From contig CM041115.1 in NCBI GenBank assembly GCA_023079485.1, positions 43,021,805 to 43,085,804 on the forward strand: DNA of 64,000 bases, read 5' to 3'. The position numbers were made by a program, and so were the translations under genes. Positions 12,720-26,020 of this stretch are shown here, piece by piece (the first letter of the stretch is position 1; every line of letters starts with the position of its first letter). Below the pieces are notes generated by a model. It was given only the letters and a program-made list of their open reading frames with translations, was not told the origin of the DNA and searched no databases. The DNA is from Archilochus colubris. Its lineage: Eukaryota > Chordata > Aves > Apodiformes > Trochilidae.

Positions 12720-15088
12720 CATATTTCAATTCCAAAATCAATGAGACTCGTATATCCTTCACCCCAATCTAGTGATTTTTTTGTTGTTTGAGACAGGAGT
12801 TTCCTCAGAGAAGCAACAGATACAAGTGCAGCATATCTCCTAATGTACGTCTTCTATCTGGCTAATGTTTTTCCTCTCCTTTTATTATACACACACACCA
12901 AACAAAGACTGTACAACCTTTTAGGTATTACAGTGGCCTACCATGGCTCTACGGTATTGACTTGTGATAGGTGCTTTTTCTGTTGTTGACATTCTTGCCA
13001 TTCTTTTTAATTTCTTTCCATTTTGGCACAGAACTGAAACACTCAAAAAGTTACTTTAATTAGCTTAAAATTTATAGCCAATAGTCAAATCAAATATATT
13101 GTCATATTCTTCATATATAGTGCCATCACTATTAAATAGCAGACTGATCTGAGGCTGAAAGAGAATTCTACCTTATCTGCTTATCTCAGGTACAATTAGT
13201 TTTGCAGAAAAGACTCTTTCAACATATCCAAACAAAACGTTTTCTCAAACTTATTCCAGAGCTTGGTTTTCCAAACACAGGAGAGATACTACCTGTCAAT
13301 AAATTCAACACATATGTATTTCAAGGTTATGAAAATAAAATTATCATCTTGCTTTTATTGACTTTGTTAATCTACTTTTATTATTATTGGTTTGTTTTAT
13401 TAACTAAGGACAACAGTGAAGACTCTAGCTCTGAGAAAACTGGATTGATTTATGATTTCTATAAATCTATGACAGATATACATTTTAAATCATTTTTGGT
13501 GTTATTTTTCCAAATTGGCTACATATTTTGGTATTTATGGAAAGATAAATTAAGAGGGTAAGGACTGTATTTGAAAACTTAATAATTTAGGTGTTTATTC
13601 ATGGGACTGACATTATTTTAAGACTTGTGATATTTAGCTTTCCAAGAACAAAAAGGTCCTGCTGTATCATGAGAAATCACTAAGATTGAAACTCAAATCT
13701 CTTTCTGGTCCAGGACTAAGTTTTTTCCAACTTGGGTACAATTTCAATGCCGAAAATAAAATATTCCTCTAGGAATTTTGTTTAAAGAGTGACAGCTGCT
13801 TCAGGGTACTTAAGGGCTTAGAATGTCAAACTATATCTTAGGAGTTCTGGATTAATGAGCACAGAACGAGATAGAAAATCCAAAGTAGATGATGAATACA
13901 CAATTTCATGTGGATCTGAAATGTCTTACATGGGTTTTATACCTAATATAAGTTGTCTACTTGTACTTATGTAGAATATATTTTTAGGCAGTGAACATTT
14001 GCTTTATGGTTTGTCTTTCATGTTTTTCATATTCAAGTTCTCTTACTCTCCTCCAGCTCTGAGTGTATCTTATTCCACTTTTTTGTACCCTAGTCACCTT
14101 GATGACAAGCACCTCCAGTATTCCTGGAAAATTAATGTTATTATGACTCAATTAATAGCAAATCAATGCAAAGACTAAGATATTCTTGAACTAGTCCTTT
14201 AATGTCTTTCAAAGTTTTGTGTAGTTTTTATACACACAACAGTACTTTGCACAATGAAAAGCAAGAGAGTGGCACAATGTTATTGTCAGTCAATATTCTA
14301 TTGAAAAGTATTTGTATTGAAACTTTTCTAACTACAAATCACAATCTTATTTAGTACAGTACAATTTTCATTTACAGGAGGTAGCCCCGTGAAATATAAA
14401 TTCAAGGTAAGCATATGCATACATATATACACAGTCTATGTGACATATCAACTAGACCTAGAGGAATTAATAGATTAAATGAAAAATAATTAGGAAATAG
14501 CAATTAATTTTATCATGCCATATTTCATGAGCTGGGCGATGGTCATTAAAGACATTAAAGATTATGCTGAGAAAGCATAAAGTCTGAAAGGTTTGAAGTC
14601 TGAAGATAAACAAAGGTGATTCCTACCTTTAAAAAAAAGAGTAAAGAGAAGTGGTGAAATTGCACATTCATCATTCCAACTTCCATATAAAAGTCAGAAA
14701 TCAGAGGAAATTGAAAAAACCTTGTACTAAAAGCTTGGAAGATAACATCAGATGACATACAGATTCATAAAAAAAAATATCAAAAACCACTCAAGTTTTT
14801 TAGAATGTAGCAGGTACTTTTCACAAACACATAGGAGAAATAGTTGATAACAAATCTTTTGTCTTCACTAACATTTTTTCTACCCTGTCCCTCTTGATAT
14901 TTTCTCGTACACCCTGGGAATGCATGGTCTGTTCATATAAATTCTGGTATGTTTGACATGTCTGGAAAATCATGGCAACATTAATATTGAAAGATGTATT
15001 GCATGGTTTACCTGTCCTGAATTTACACTTATTCAGTATTTTATGAATGAATGTGTGGTATAATAGTAATTATATGCTTATTTAATTA
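12720..15088. other. Unassigned AT-rich DNA
   Basis: Nothing recognised. A 119-codon frame at 13,202-13,561 is rich in Leu, Ile, Tyr and Phe, as expected of chance frames in AT-rich DNA, and has no supporting signal. Confidence 0.5.
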
Positions 15089-16105
15089 TTCGGTGGGTTG
15101 ACTATGGCTGGACTCTGGATGCCCACCAAACTACTTTATCACTTCCTTCCTCAATTGGACAGGGGAAGAAAAGCAAAACAAGTGGCTCATGGGTTATGAT
15201 AAGGACAAGAAGATCAATCAGCTATTACTGTCAGAGGCAAAACAACAGACTTGACTTGGGGTAATTAATTTAATTTATTGCCACTCAAAACAGAGTATGG
15301 TAATAAGCAATAAAACTAAAGCTTAACACCTTCTACCCTCCACTCCCTTCTTCACAGCCTCAGTTTAACCCCCAAATTCTGTGCCTCCTCCTCCTGAGTG
15401 GTGCCAGGGAACAGGCAATGAGGGTTGTAGTCAGTTCATCACGTTGTCACTGCTATTCCTTTCTTCTCACATTCCTCCTCTTTTCCAACATGGGGTCCCA
15501 CAAAATTTTCCAGTTTGAGTCCTTTCCATGGGCTGCAGTTCTTCATGATTGGCTCCAGTGTGGATCCCTTTCACAGGGTACAGACCTCCAGGAGCTCTCT
15601 GCTCCAGCCCTAGGGTCCCATAGGGTCACAACTGCCTACTCAGAGTACCTACTCCATCATGAGCTACTCCCTCCATGGGTCCACAGGTCCTGCCAAAGGA
15701 TCTCCTCCAGCACATGCTTCCCATAGTGCCACAGACTCCTTCAGGCATCGACCTGCTGTGGAATGGGGTATTCCATGGGCTGCAGGTGGATATCTGTTCT
15801 ACCATGGATCTTCATGGACTGCAGGAGGACAGCCTTCCTCACCATGCCCTTCACTATGGGTTGCAGGGAAGTCTCTGGTCAGATTCCTGGAGCACTTCCT
15901 GCCTCTCCTCCTTCACTGAACTTGGTGTCTGCAAGGCTGTTACATATTCTCTCATCTACCTGGCTGGACATCACTGTGGAGGTTTTTTTTCCCCCCTTCT
16001 TAAATATGTTATCCCAGAGGTTCTACCACCACTACCAATGTGCATGGCCTTGGCCAGCGGTGATTCTGTCTTGTAGATGGCTGGCCTGAGTTCTTTCAGA
16101 CCTAT
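15089..16105 (-). mobile_element. Solo LTR, ERVL-like (family B), decayed
   Basis: The left end (GGTGGGTTGACTATGGCTGG from 15,092) matches the terminal part of a common avian LTR read in reverse. An AATAAA on the minus strand lies near 15,280. The C+G-rich middle with repeated CATGGGCTGCAG-like units parallels the LTR at 8,088-9,166 in the same orientation. The right end is not sharp. Matching fades after about 16,105, so the 5' end of the LTR may be missing. Open frames inside (for example 15,675-16,076) are LTR sequence, not genes. Confidence 0.65.
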
Positions 16106-19100
16106 CTATCTGTCCCTGTCTGTGCTGTTTTGTAAATTACATAAGACCCTACTTTAAATATTATATAATGCTAGAAAAAAAAAATCCACTTTAAAACTAT
16201 CATATTGTGCTAGAACAAAAGAAAGATTTCGATCAGTGGTAATTAAATATTCTTAACATGTGAGTGTAGAGGTTTCATATTTCTTTTAAAAGTTTGTTTC
16301 CCAGTTCAGATCAGCTACAGGTAGATTGGTAATCTCATTACCAAGGGGTAATGAGGGGTTTCCACACAAGTGATACATAACCAAAATTAAATACTCAAGT
16401 GTCATTTAAAAGGAGCATCTTAAATTTAAAAAAATAAGAATAATACGAAACAATTTGTGAATAGAATTTCTGAAAGATGGGAAATTCTTGAGGCTAAATT
16501 TTGTCTACAAATGGGAAGTATTTTTTCCCAACTCCATACCTTTTTGATGATAATAATGAGAAATAGATGTGAGCCAGATCTTGAAATCTCTTCTGCAGTC
16601 AGTACAGCATCCTATTAAATATAATCGGTAAAAGATTCAAGATAATTGCAATGTATAAAGGAAAATCACAATCAACTACTAATGCCCATTTTCAGAAAGA
16701 GCAGGATATAAACCTGAGTATCACAGAAGTTCAAATGGAGTTTGAAATTATTCTTCTGCTAGAATGCTGATTGGATAGTTTGGAAATGCGAACTAAGCAC
16801 CAATCAGAAAATCATTCCAACCAGCACTTCATTCAGATTGTCAGATCAAACTGAAATTACATTGAAATTCAATGTGCTTAACAGTTGCATTAGCACAATT
16901 ATTAGAAACTGTTATTTAAAAATGGTCTATTTCATTTTAAGGTGTTATAAAATCATTGGCAGCAATTGCCAGAGATGTTAAGATTATGTCTGTGATCAAC
17001 CATTTCAAAGTAGATCAGAGATTAATATCAAAGCTCATCAGAAAGCTGGATTCAGACATGAAAACTATAGCTATATAATGGTAATGATTAGCAATGACAT
17101 AGGGCATAAGCTCTATTAGCTGTGGTGAGGCAGCACTTTTTATGAGCTCAGTGAGTATTCAGATATTTTGCTTGGGAAACTGTAGAAGTCACAGGACTTG
17201 CTCAAAGCCTTGTACAGATAACCTCATTGCACCAAAATCAGATAATCTAATCTGCAGTTTCAGATCTACTCTGGAACTCTCATGTTCTCACAAAACGTGC
17301 AAAGGAAATACAAGTGGAATGCATATGCTCATAGTTCACTATGCACTGCTATAAAAATGTACCTTTCTTGTTTTAAATTAAACAGCTCAATGGTTTGGAA
17401 AGCATTTCGGCAGACTTAGTGTTGTACACAAGTCAGTGAGGTTTCACACCTAACAAGGAGAGACATGAACCATCTCTTTTTTTTTTTTTTTTTTTTTTTC
17501 AAGAATGGTACCATTACCACTTCTGTTAGCACAGAAAAAAAATACTCATTTTCCCTGGGGAATTTTATAAAGAAGCAAATAAACAGAAATTGCCCCTCTG
17601 GCTAGAACGATAATAGCCTTTGTTATCATTTACAGTGGATTGATGTATTGCAATGAATGGTAATAAATAATAAATATTGTCTTCTAACTTCATTCTGGTA
17701 GACAGACCAATAGCCAAGCAACTGAAACAACTAACCAACCTTCTCATTCTCTTCCCAGTGAGCCCTGGGTGGTTTTGACTTGGTATTATCTTCAGTATCT
17801 TCACAGGCGTGCTTTCACACCCACTCCCACACAGGCATCAATTGCATGGCCAAGTTCTGTTTCCTGAGATAAGTACTCATAGATCAGAGTTGGATCCATC
17901 TGTATAAGGACAGTTTGCCTCACAAGATTGAAAACACTGAATGAATTTGGTTTCCATTTTTAGGTTTTACACACAGGTACTTTGTGTAATCCCAGGAAAC
18001 CAATTAAAGCGGAAAAAAACTGCAGTTCAGATCATTCTTTTCACATCTTTATTAGTTTTGAATATAGCTATGAAAATCTACCTCTTTTCCAGGTATGAAC
18101 AATATTTATTTGGAATTAGAATTTCTCCATTTTGGTACAGAGGAAAAACAATATTGGATCTAGAAGCTCAAACATGCTTGAAGTACTATTTCTTATGCCC
18201 TAGTACATGTTACGTGCATCTTACCTGCTTCTTTGGAAGGGCATGCATCTTCTGTACACCATGTAATAGATCTGCTTAGATCTACTCATTTTGATTTTAG
18301 ATGTCTAAAGCTATTCTGATGTTAATTCCCTGAGAGGACAAGAACAAGCACCAGACTGAAATGGCTGTCTTCATAGTTAGAGTTTCTGTTCACCCACCCA
18401 TCCAAAAGTGGTGATGACTTCCCTAGAAATTCTGGGAAGAATTCAAGGAGTTCATTACTTTTTTAATAATATATTTTGAAGTCTCCAACTTCCCTCACTG
18501 AGAGCTGAAGCATGACCTTTCTGTAAAGTGGTGTACATATTTGTACAAATCAGTGTCATACCAAATCTAATGTCTGAAAAATATGACTTTTTTGATAGAT
18601 TATTGTTCCTGAACACGAACAGGGATATTCATAAAGATTCAATTTATTGAGAAAATATGAAGCAATATAATTAAAACCCCTTACAAAACTATGCCTTAGT
18701 AAATATCTAGTATTATATAACTAAGTCATGGGAGAATCATGAAGGCAACCTATGGAGCATGACATTTGATTTTCGTTTTTAATAAAGATATCTGTTTATT
18801 TTCTGACAGTTAGCTCAGTAGCCTGAACTGTCCTTCATCTCACCATAGTAAGAATACCATATACTATTTTCACATGTGTATGTCGAACACTATTCTTTAA
18901 GAAGTCTTGAAAGAGTAGTATAGGAGCTTCAAACACATTATGTGTATCTGACATTATTCACAAAAAAATCCATAACTGCAATTCCACAGCAATATTAAAT
19001 TAATTTAACATCTATTGCAAAACTTTTTAAGAATTGAATTGACAATGAAATCACTACTGACCAGCTCCAGTTTTCAGTACTTCTTTATAAATAATAGTTC

Positions 19101-21434
19101 AACAGAGATTCCTGTTTATAAAATATTAAGACTATAGGCCCAATATATTTGGAAGTTTAAAGCTAAGGAAAGTGTTTGTTCACTGAGGATATGTCTACTA
19201 ACATGTTAGAAAAACATTTTTGGTTTCTCTCAAGTTTGCCTCATTACACTGAAGCATTTAATTGAATATATAAACTTTGAGTGAAAAAAGATGAGCATGC
19301 AAGCAAGCAAATGTACTTGCCAAACTGGTCAAAAGTAATAAAAGGGTTTCAAAACTATGCTTCTGAATGCTATTGTCCACCTTTCTGCACTAATTTCTGT
19401 CCTCAGTGCTTTCTTTTCTCACTTCCAAGTACGCCCTTCCTTCATCCCCTTCCAATGTGAGATACAAAGATGAGTTTCCACAAATAGCCATATAGCTTGC
19501 TTTCTGCCAAGAGAGTGATTAAAAAGGGATAAATGTCTACGCTTACACATGTTTCTTGTTCTGGTAACACAAGACTTGGCAATTTATAGGAATGGCTGGA
19601 AAGACTGAGTGAATAATAACATTATGGGAAATATTAGTCTTCTTTTTTTGTATACGTTTAAAAGCAGATGACTTTTCTATTATTTCATAGCTGTATCTGA
19701 ATTTCTCCTTGTCACATCATGTCTTTAATATTTATTCAGCATTTTTCTCTATTTTCACCAAAAAACAGAGAAGAAACCACATGCTTGTTGCTGCCAAGAA
19801 CATTTTTCACTTACAACTCAACCATAAGAACTAGCAAGGACAGATATCACCATTATTAAAGTGCTGATCTTGGGAGTACTTTCCATTGACTTCAAAGGGA
19901 CTTCCAAATATTTAGTGTACTTCACATATTTAGGCTAAGTGCCATACCAACACCTTGAATATGGAGATTTGCATGTTTGCAGTATAATCAATGAGAATAC
20001 ACTACATGTAGTATATGTGCACTATATGTACATATACATATGTACAATATATGTACACTGTATGAACAATATACTATAACATGAGCAATTACACAAGTTG
20101 TTGAGTAAAAATTAATGTAAGACATTCAGAGTACCTGTATTTTTACCCTGTAAAACAATAAACTTGGTGTTTATGTAACACCCATAGTTAAGGAAAATAT
20201 ATAACAAGAAAAAAATGTGCTGTTATGTATCATTACACTAACAGTACAGCAATCTGGACAATGTACTTCAGTATAAAATCTAAAGAGCACTTAGTTTCAT
20301 CATAGCCTATAAATATGTTTTTCCACCCAGAATTATAGGAATTTTGGCAGAAAAAAGAGGCATTAACTTCCACCTCAAGCTGTCAGAATTTGTTCTTTAA
20401 AAAATCAAATCATTTCCTTCTATGATAAGTCACAAGGGACAAATCTGGAAACATGCAAGGCCAAGTCTGAGCTAACTTACACCCTTTTCACCCCTATTAA
20501 CTTCAGTGGTATTGGCCAGGGTTGTGAGTTAACTTGGAATTTGGCCCATGGAAAGAACTCTGTTTCCAACATGTTTTTCTATTTTATTTTTACTATGTAT
20601 GCTACAACATTTTAATACCATATTTCATTATCTGAGAAATATTTGAAAGATACAACTTATGAATCTAAACCAGAACTAACTCAATTCATTTAAATTAGAT
20701 CCTGGGATTCAAAAATGAGGCAACATTCTCCTTCAAAACTGACATTATTAAATAACACTTAATTAAATAAAATTAACAGGAGGCTGCCAAAATCAGCAAT
20801 GTTCTCAGACTCAGATGCAGTCCTTCTCAGATATGTTTTACTGACACACTCTCAAATACCAGCAGAAGGTTTTCTCCTTGTGGGAAGCAGGTACAGTGAA
20901 CGCAGCTCCTAATTCAGCCCAGGAAGCGTGATGAAAAGCACATATCCAAATTTTTACAAATGTCCCCAGACTAACATGAACTAATTGACTGTGCCTCTCT
21001 GTGCATGCTGCTCACAAGTACTGCTTCTGTAGGATTCACCAGGAAGCACATGGAGCATTTAAACATCATGACTTTTCTCTTGTCCTTCAGTTCATTTGCT
21101 GAACCCCAGAGGCGAGGAAGCAATATCCTGAGGCAGAAACTATTGTCCCAAGTGAAATGTGATATTTAACAGACTATGTTCTGAACTGGTTTTGGCCACT
21201 ACTGACATTATTGTTATATGGACCATGAAAAAATTTAGGCAAGTGTCTCTCAGACCTCAGGTGTTTCAAGACTCTCTTTATGTTTTCAGTGATGTATGTA
21301 TTTCTCTACAAAACAAAAGCATATCAATCTGAGCTGAAATTCCAGAACTCACCTGGTCTTTCGGTTTCTGCTTTCCAGAAGTTAATTGTGCTACAGACAT
21401 AAACTGATAAAATAATCATTTGCAATCTGCAGAG
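16106..21434. other. Unassigned AT-rich DNA, some candidate conserved noncoding sequence
   Basis: No repeat or exon recognised in 5.3 kb. Contains a T23 run (17,477-17,499) and an AT-rich palindromic cluster near 19,990-20,075. The block 16,740-17,080 has the look of conserved noncoding DNA (dense ATTA-type motifs, no simple repeats) but this cannot be shown from one sequence. Confidence 0.5.
17477..17499. repeat. Poly-T run of 23
   Basis: Uninterrupted T at these positions. It could mark the tail of a minus-strand retroposed sequence, but no body is recognisable to its left. Confidence 0.9.
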
Positions 21435-22520
21435 AAACAATTGTTGATGGTGTCTACCTAGACATTATTAAAGACACTGACATTTTTGTTTCCCACAGAA
21501 TTCTTCTGAAGAAACTGGCTGTTCATCTCTCAGACAGGCATACACTTTGATAAGTAAAAAAGCTGTCTGAATAGCAAGGTCCAAAGACGCGAGAAATGGA
21601 GTTAAATCCAGCTAGCGACTGGTCACAAGTGATGTTCCCCGGGGCTCACTCTTGAGGAGAATTATCTTTAATATCTTGATCAGTGATCAGGACAAGGGTA
21701 TAGAGTACCTGTAGTAAGATTGCGGGTGACACAAAGATGGGAGTGATTGTTGATCTGCTTGAGGGTAGGAATGCCCAGTGGAGGGATCTGAGCAGGCTAG
21801 ATCAATGGGCCAAGATGAACCTCATGTTCAACAAGACCAAGTGCAGGACCCTGCACTTGAGACACAATAACCCTATGAAGAACTACAGGAGAAGCATGGC
21901 TGGAAAGAGGAAAAGGGCTTGAGGGTGTTGGTCAACAACTGGCTGAATATGAGCCAAAAAGGTGGCCAAGAGGGTCAACAGCATCCTGGTTTGTATTAGC
22001 AACAGCATGGCTAGCAGGGCTATGGTAGAAATTGTGGCCCTGTACTGAGAACTGGTGAGGCCATACCTCAGTGTGTTCAGCACTGGGCCCCCCCACAACA
22101 AGAAATACATCAAGTTACTGGAGAATGTCCAGCAAAGGCAACTAATCTGGTAAAGAGTCTAGAGAGCAAATTTTATATAGGAACTGAGGATGTTTAAACT
22201 GGACAAGAGGATCCTGAAGGGACACCTTCTTGCTCTCCGCAGCTACCTGAAAGGAAGTAGCAGCAAGTTGGGTGTTGGTATCTTCTCCCTAGTAACAAGT
22301 GATAAGAACTGAGGAAATTTTCTTAAGTTGCATCAGAAGACATTTAGATTGGATATTATTGGATTCACTGGAAGTGTTATCAGACACTGGACCAGGCTGC
22401 CCAGGAAGCTGGTTGAATCACCACCATCCCTGGAGATGTTTGTAAGATGTGAATATGTAGTGCCTAGAAATGATCTTTAAGGTTTTTTGCAATCACAAAA
22501 TGTGATTCTGTGATTCTAAG
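21435..22520 (+). mobile_element. CR1 LINE fragment, RT to 3' end
   Basis: A 5'-truncated plus-strand CR1. The start reads as the RT segment V-D-G-V-Y-L-D-I-I-K, matching the family's D-V-V-Y-L-D-F-S-K, followed by the palm, C-terminal region and a 3' tail (TGTGATTCTGTGATTC) at about 22,500-22,517. The catalytic box region reads AGDTKMG, so the first Asp of FADD is lost. The only frame over 60 codons is at 21,737-21,922 (LEGRNAQWRDLSRLDQWA). Confidence 0.85.
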
Positions 22521-25010
22521 ATTTGTGCAGCCATGTGTTTGTCAATTTATTAGCAGTCTTTTAGACCTGTAAATCTAGTAGTGCTTTTTTGTAATATTTG
22601 CAAATTTTTTAATCCTTGTGGAAGTGACAGCTTGCAGTTTCTTCTCCTGTTTGCAGGAGCTGGGCACACAATAAATACAGTAAATAGAGTCCCTTTCCCT
22701 GAGGGTTTCCTCTGATTTTACAATCCCATTGTGTTCTTTACTCAGCAAAACCCTTTGGTTCAAATAATCTTTTTTGCTGCCTCCAATGTTTTAAAGGATG
22801 TGGGGAGATTTTCATTAATTGTATATCCTCTAAAAATATGTACACAAATAACTGTATAACATCATGAAAATTAACTGGCTGCTAGTAGCCTAAATAGATT
22901 GAATGTGAGATCAACTGAAAATAGATTTGACACCTAGGTTTTAGTACTGCTTAAGTCATCTTTTCTGCTAAGGACAGTAGTTCTTAAACATTCATTTTTA
23001 TGAAACATAATTAATCAAGCACATTCAGAATTTCCTATGGAAGTTTTTCACAGATCCCAAATTTTTGCTCTGGATTGGATATACTTCAGTATGTGAAGAA
23101 AAACATCATAAAGTAAACATTTAAAATGTCAAATTATTTGGAGATATGTGCAGTTCCAACCTTCTAATTGCAACTACTTTCTGTATATTATATTCCTGAT
23201 GCTATTTACTATCATCTAGATTACTTGATTTTGAGGAAGAGGTATTCAGTTCTGTTTCTGGAAATTACCTACGTATGAAAAATAATGTAAACACTCAGAA
23301 TCTCTGCCAGTCCTTAAAAACATGAAAAAAGGACTCCTTTTTAGTTTGAGAGTTACGGGTTTATAGATACACATCATAAAGAATGCCTCTTCCAAGTTAT
23401 TTTCTTCTTTACAGTTCCCAGAAATGTCTAAATATTTTTCAAAGACTATTGAAATTATGAGAAAGTCTAGACTCTCTCCTTTTGTGCTAGATTTAATCAG
23501 TCTAAAAATGTCTAAGTTATAATGTTAGAAAACCTTGACATATTCTGTTTTCTGGGTTAGATGTCTTACAATAGCAAAGGGAAAAAAATACCAGGGGAAT
23601 GCTAGGCTGTGACAGAATTTTGCCTGAGAAACATAGGTATGCTACACTATCAGAAAATAATGTAAAAAGTTGTTTGGATAAACTTATACTTTTTACAGTG
23701 TATTAGTAACAAATCTTTCTGGGAAAAGATATTGTTGGTGTTACTGCCTTTAGGCTTCCATAGGAGACTAAAGGAAAGCTTGCCTAAAAAGATGCTTGAA
23801 CAAGAGGCCCAGTGCATTTTCTTCATATACAATGCATTATTTTATTGCATAACATCCATAAAAGGAATTTGGTTCTATGCCATAAGGTGGACCTATGCCT
23901 TTTCTTAAAAATTTTCAAAACAAAAAAATAATCAAAATAGAAGTGCCATGCCAATGAGACTCACTGGTAATTTAGCTGCTGCTCAATACTGTGGAAAAGC
24001 AATCCATTACTTCTCAGATTAGACAGCTTGACTGAAGCAACATAGGATTTCCCAGTGGTCTTCAATTTGTACTCCATCAGGAGTCATCTGTCAGCAAGTC
24101 CCATATGGCAATGAATCAGAACAACACCCTTATGCCAACAAAAGATATACTGGCGCTGAGATGCAAAGACTTGTCTGGGGTGAGAAAGCAATTCAGATAA
24201 ACCCATTTATAGGGGAAAACTCATTCTGATATAACAAGCCTACCCAAGGTGCAACAGTGCAGTTAAACCTCACTTGAATGAATTTTTAGCATGCATTTGC
24301 TGTGCTGTTTGGGGTAGGAATGCATTTGTTATGGTCAAAAGCAAAGTGTGGGGAAGTCAAAGGTTCACAGAAAGTAAATGAAAATAAAGTGAAAAAACCC
24401 CCAAACAAACAGACTCTATGAGTCTTTCTTTGCCTGACCAGACTTTCTCCCTAGATGTTTCTGTACAGCCATGAGTTTTCAGAGAACCTACCTCAGGACA
24501 ATCCTTTAAGACCAGTTAAAAAAGTAAAAAAAAAGTTTTATGTATCCATTTAATCGTGCAGTAAATGAACTAAAGAATAAAGTGATACAGATAGGAAATT
24601 ACATATTTTTATACTACAATAATAGAAACATACACAAGAGACGACTATGTGAATAAAGAATGGAATTTTAAAAATAAACACAAATAGTCATGGTGTTTTA
24701 AAATAAAAGATTAGATTATTCTAAAGAAAAATTAAGAGGCAAATTAGGTATTCAGACAAAATTTTACATAATTTGTGTAATTCCCACAACTAAGTTTCCA
24801 GAAGATATTGGGTAACTGCAGGTGAGAAAAATCTATGAATATATATATTTATATATATTAAAAAAAAAAAAAAGAGAGAGAGAGATATAAAGAAGCACAG
24901 ACAAGATGCCATTCCTACCTTTTCTTATCTTAATGAATAACATACTTGAAGTTACATAAAGCAACTACATATGGCCCACAAAAGGTGTGAGTTGTAGTAA
25001 ATTGGATAAG
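22521..25010. other. Unassigned AT-rich DNA with a microsatellite
   Basis: Nothing recognised except a compound simple repeat at 24,838-24,890. Confidence 0.5.
24838..24890. repeat. Compound microsatellite (TA)n-(A)14-(GA)n
   Basis: An alternating TA-rich stretch is followed by 14 A and then a GA alternation. It is likely length-polymorphic. Confidence 0.85.
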
Positions 25011-26020
25011 ATGTGTCTGGCTACTATGCACTAATAAGTTCCCCAGGGCTCCATTTTAGTTTTTAGTCAATTCTCTTCAATGTTCTCATTAATGACCTGG
25101 ACACAGGTGTTGAGTACACAATAAGTAGTTTGCTGATACTATTAAATTAGAAGTAACTACTGACTACGTTGAGGGAAGAGATACTACAGAGACATTTTGA
25201 AAGTAGAACACTGAGCACCAATTGTATGAAATTTAAAGAGAACAATTGCCAGATTCTGCACCTGGGATGGTATAGTTCTGGATGTCACATAGACTGAGCA
25301 ATGTGAGGATGAAATGCAGCCCTGTAGAAAGGGATCTAGGGATTTTAGTTGGTGGTAGGCTCAATATAAGTTAACTGTATGTTCTGGCAACCAAAGAAGC
25401 CAACCATATCCTGGTGTGCATTGTGCATTAAGTACAACATAGCCAAGCGTTCAAAAGAAGGGATTGTCCCATTATTCTCAGCACTGAGGATGCTTCACCT
25501 CAGGTACTGTGTACAATCTTGGGCTCCACAATACAAGAAGGTTACAGAATTTTTCCAAAGGAAGACAACAAAGATGGTCAAGGGAGCAGAAACCATGATT
25601 CATGAGGTGCAGGTGAGGATTCTACATATCCTAAGCTTAGAGAAGAGCAACCTCAGTGATGACTTAATTGCCATCTACAACTTCCTTATGGGGAAAGAGA
25701 GGTGCTGATTTCTTCTGTCTGGTGTCTCATGACGGGATGTGAGGGAATAGATTAAATCTCATGGAAAGCTGAGATGAGACTAGAAAAAATTCTTCACTGA
25801 GAGGTTAGTCAAGCACTGGAACAAACTCGCCAGAAAAATGGTTTATGGGCCCAAGCCTGTTATGTTCAGCCTGTCATTGTTTGGACAATGCTTTTATATA
25901 GGGAGTTCATTTTTTCAGTTAGGTTGCCATTTGTGGAGTCAGGAGCTAGACTTGTTGATCCACATGGTTTCCTTCCATCTCAGGGTATTCTGTGATTCTA
26001 CAGTCCTATGATTCTATTCT
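25011..26020 (+). mobile_element. CR1 LINE fragment, old, RT to 3' end
   Basis: A strongly diverged plus-strand CR1. Near 25,035 the text for V-P-Q-G-S is still readable (TTCCCCAGGGCTCC). The C-terminal region is clear at 25,379-25,708 and the 3' tail (CTATGATTCTATTCT) lies at about 26,006-26,020. Many indels make it one of the older CR1 copies here. Confidence 0.8.
25379..25708 (+). pseudogene. CR1 ORF2 C-terminal fragment
   Basis: A 109-codon remnant: LHLRYCVQSWAPQYKK, then TTKMVKGAE and LSLEKSNLSDDLIAIYNF. These match, in order, the [22 protein letters not shown] and [12 protein letters not shown] blocks seen in the youngest CR1 of the window (58,316-58,807). The copy is truncated at both ends and not functional. 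Confidence 0.85.

Noticed and set aside
13202..13561. 119-codon open frame with hydrophobic stretch
   Set aside because: Composition is what AT-rich chance frames give (Ile, Leu, Phe, Tyr, Lys). There are no splice-site context, domain or coding bias.
17941..18279. 112-codon open frame
   Set aside because: No motif, AT-rich composition and no adjacent exon signals.
19990..20075. Cluster of TATGTACATA-type palindromes
   Set aside because: Best explained as a degenerate AT-rich simple repeat, with no regular spacing that would suggest a regulatory array.
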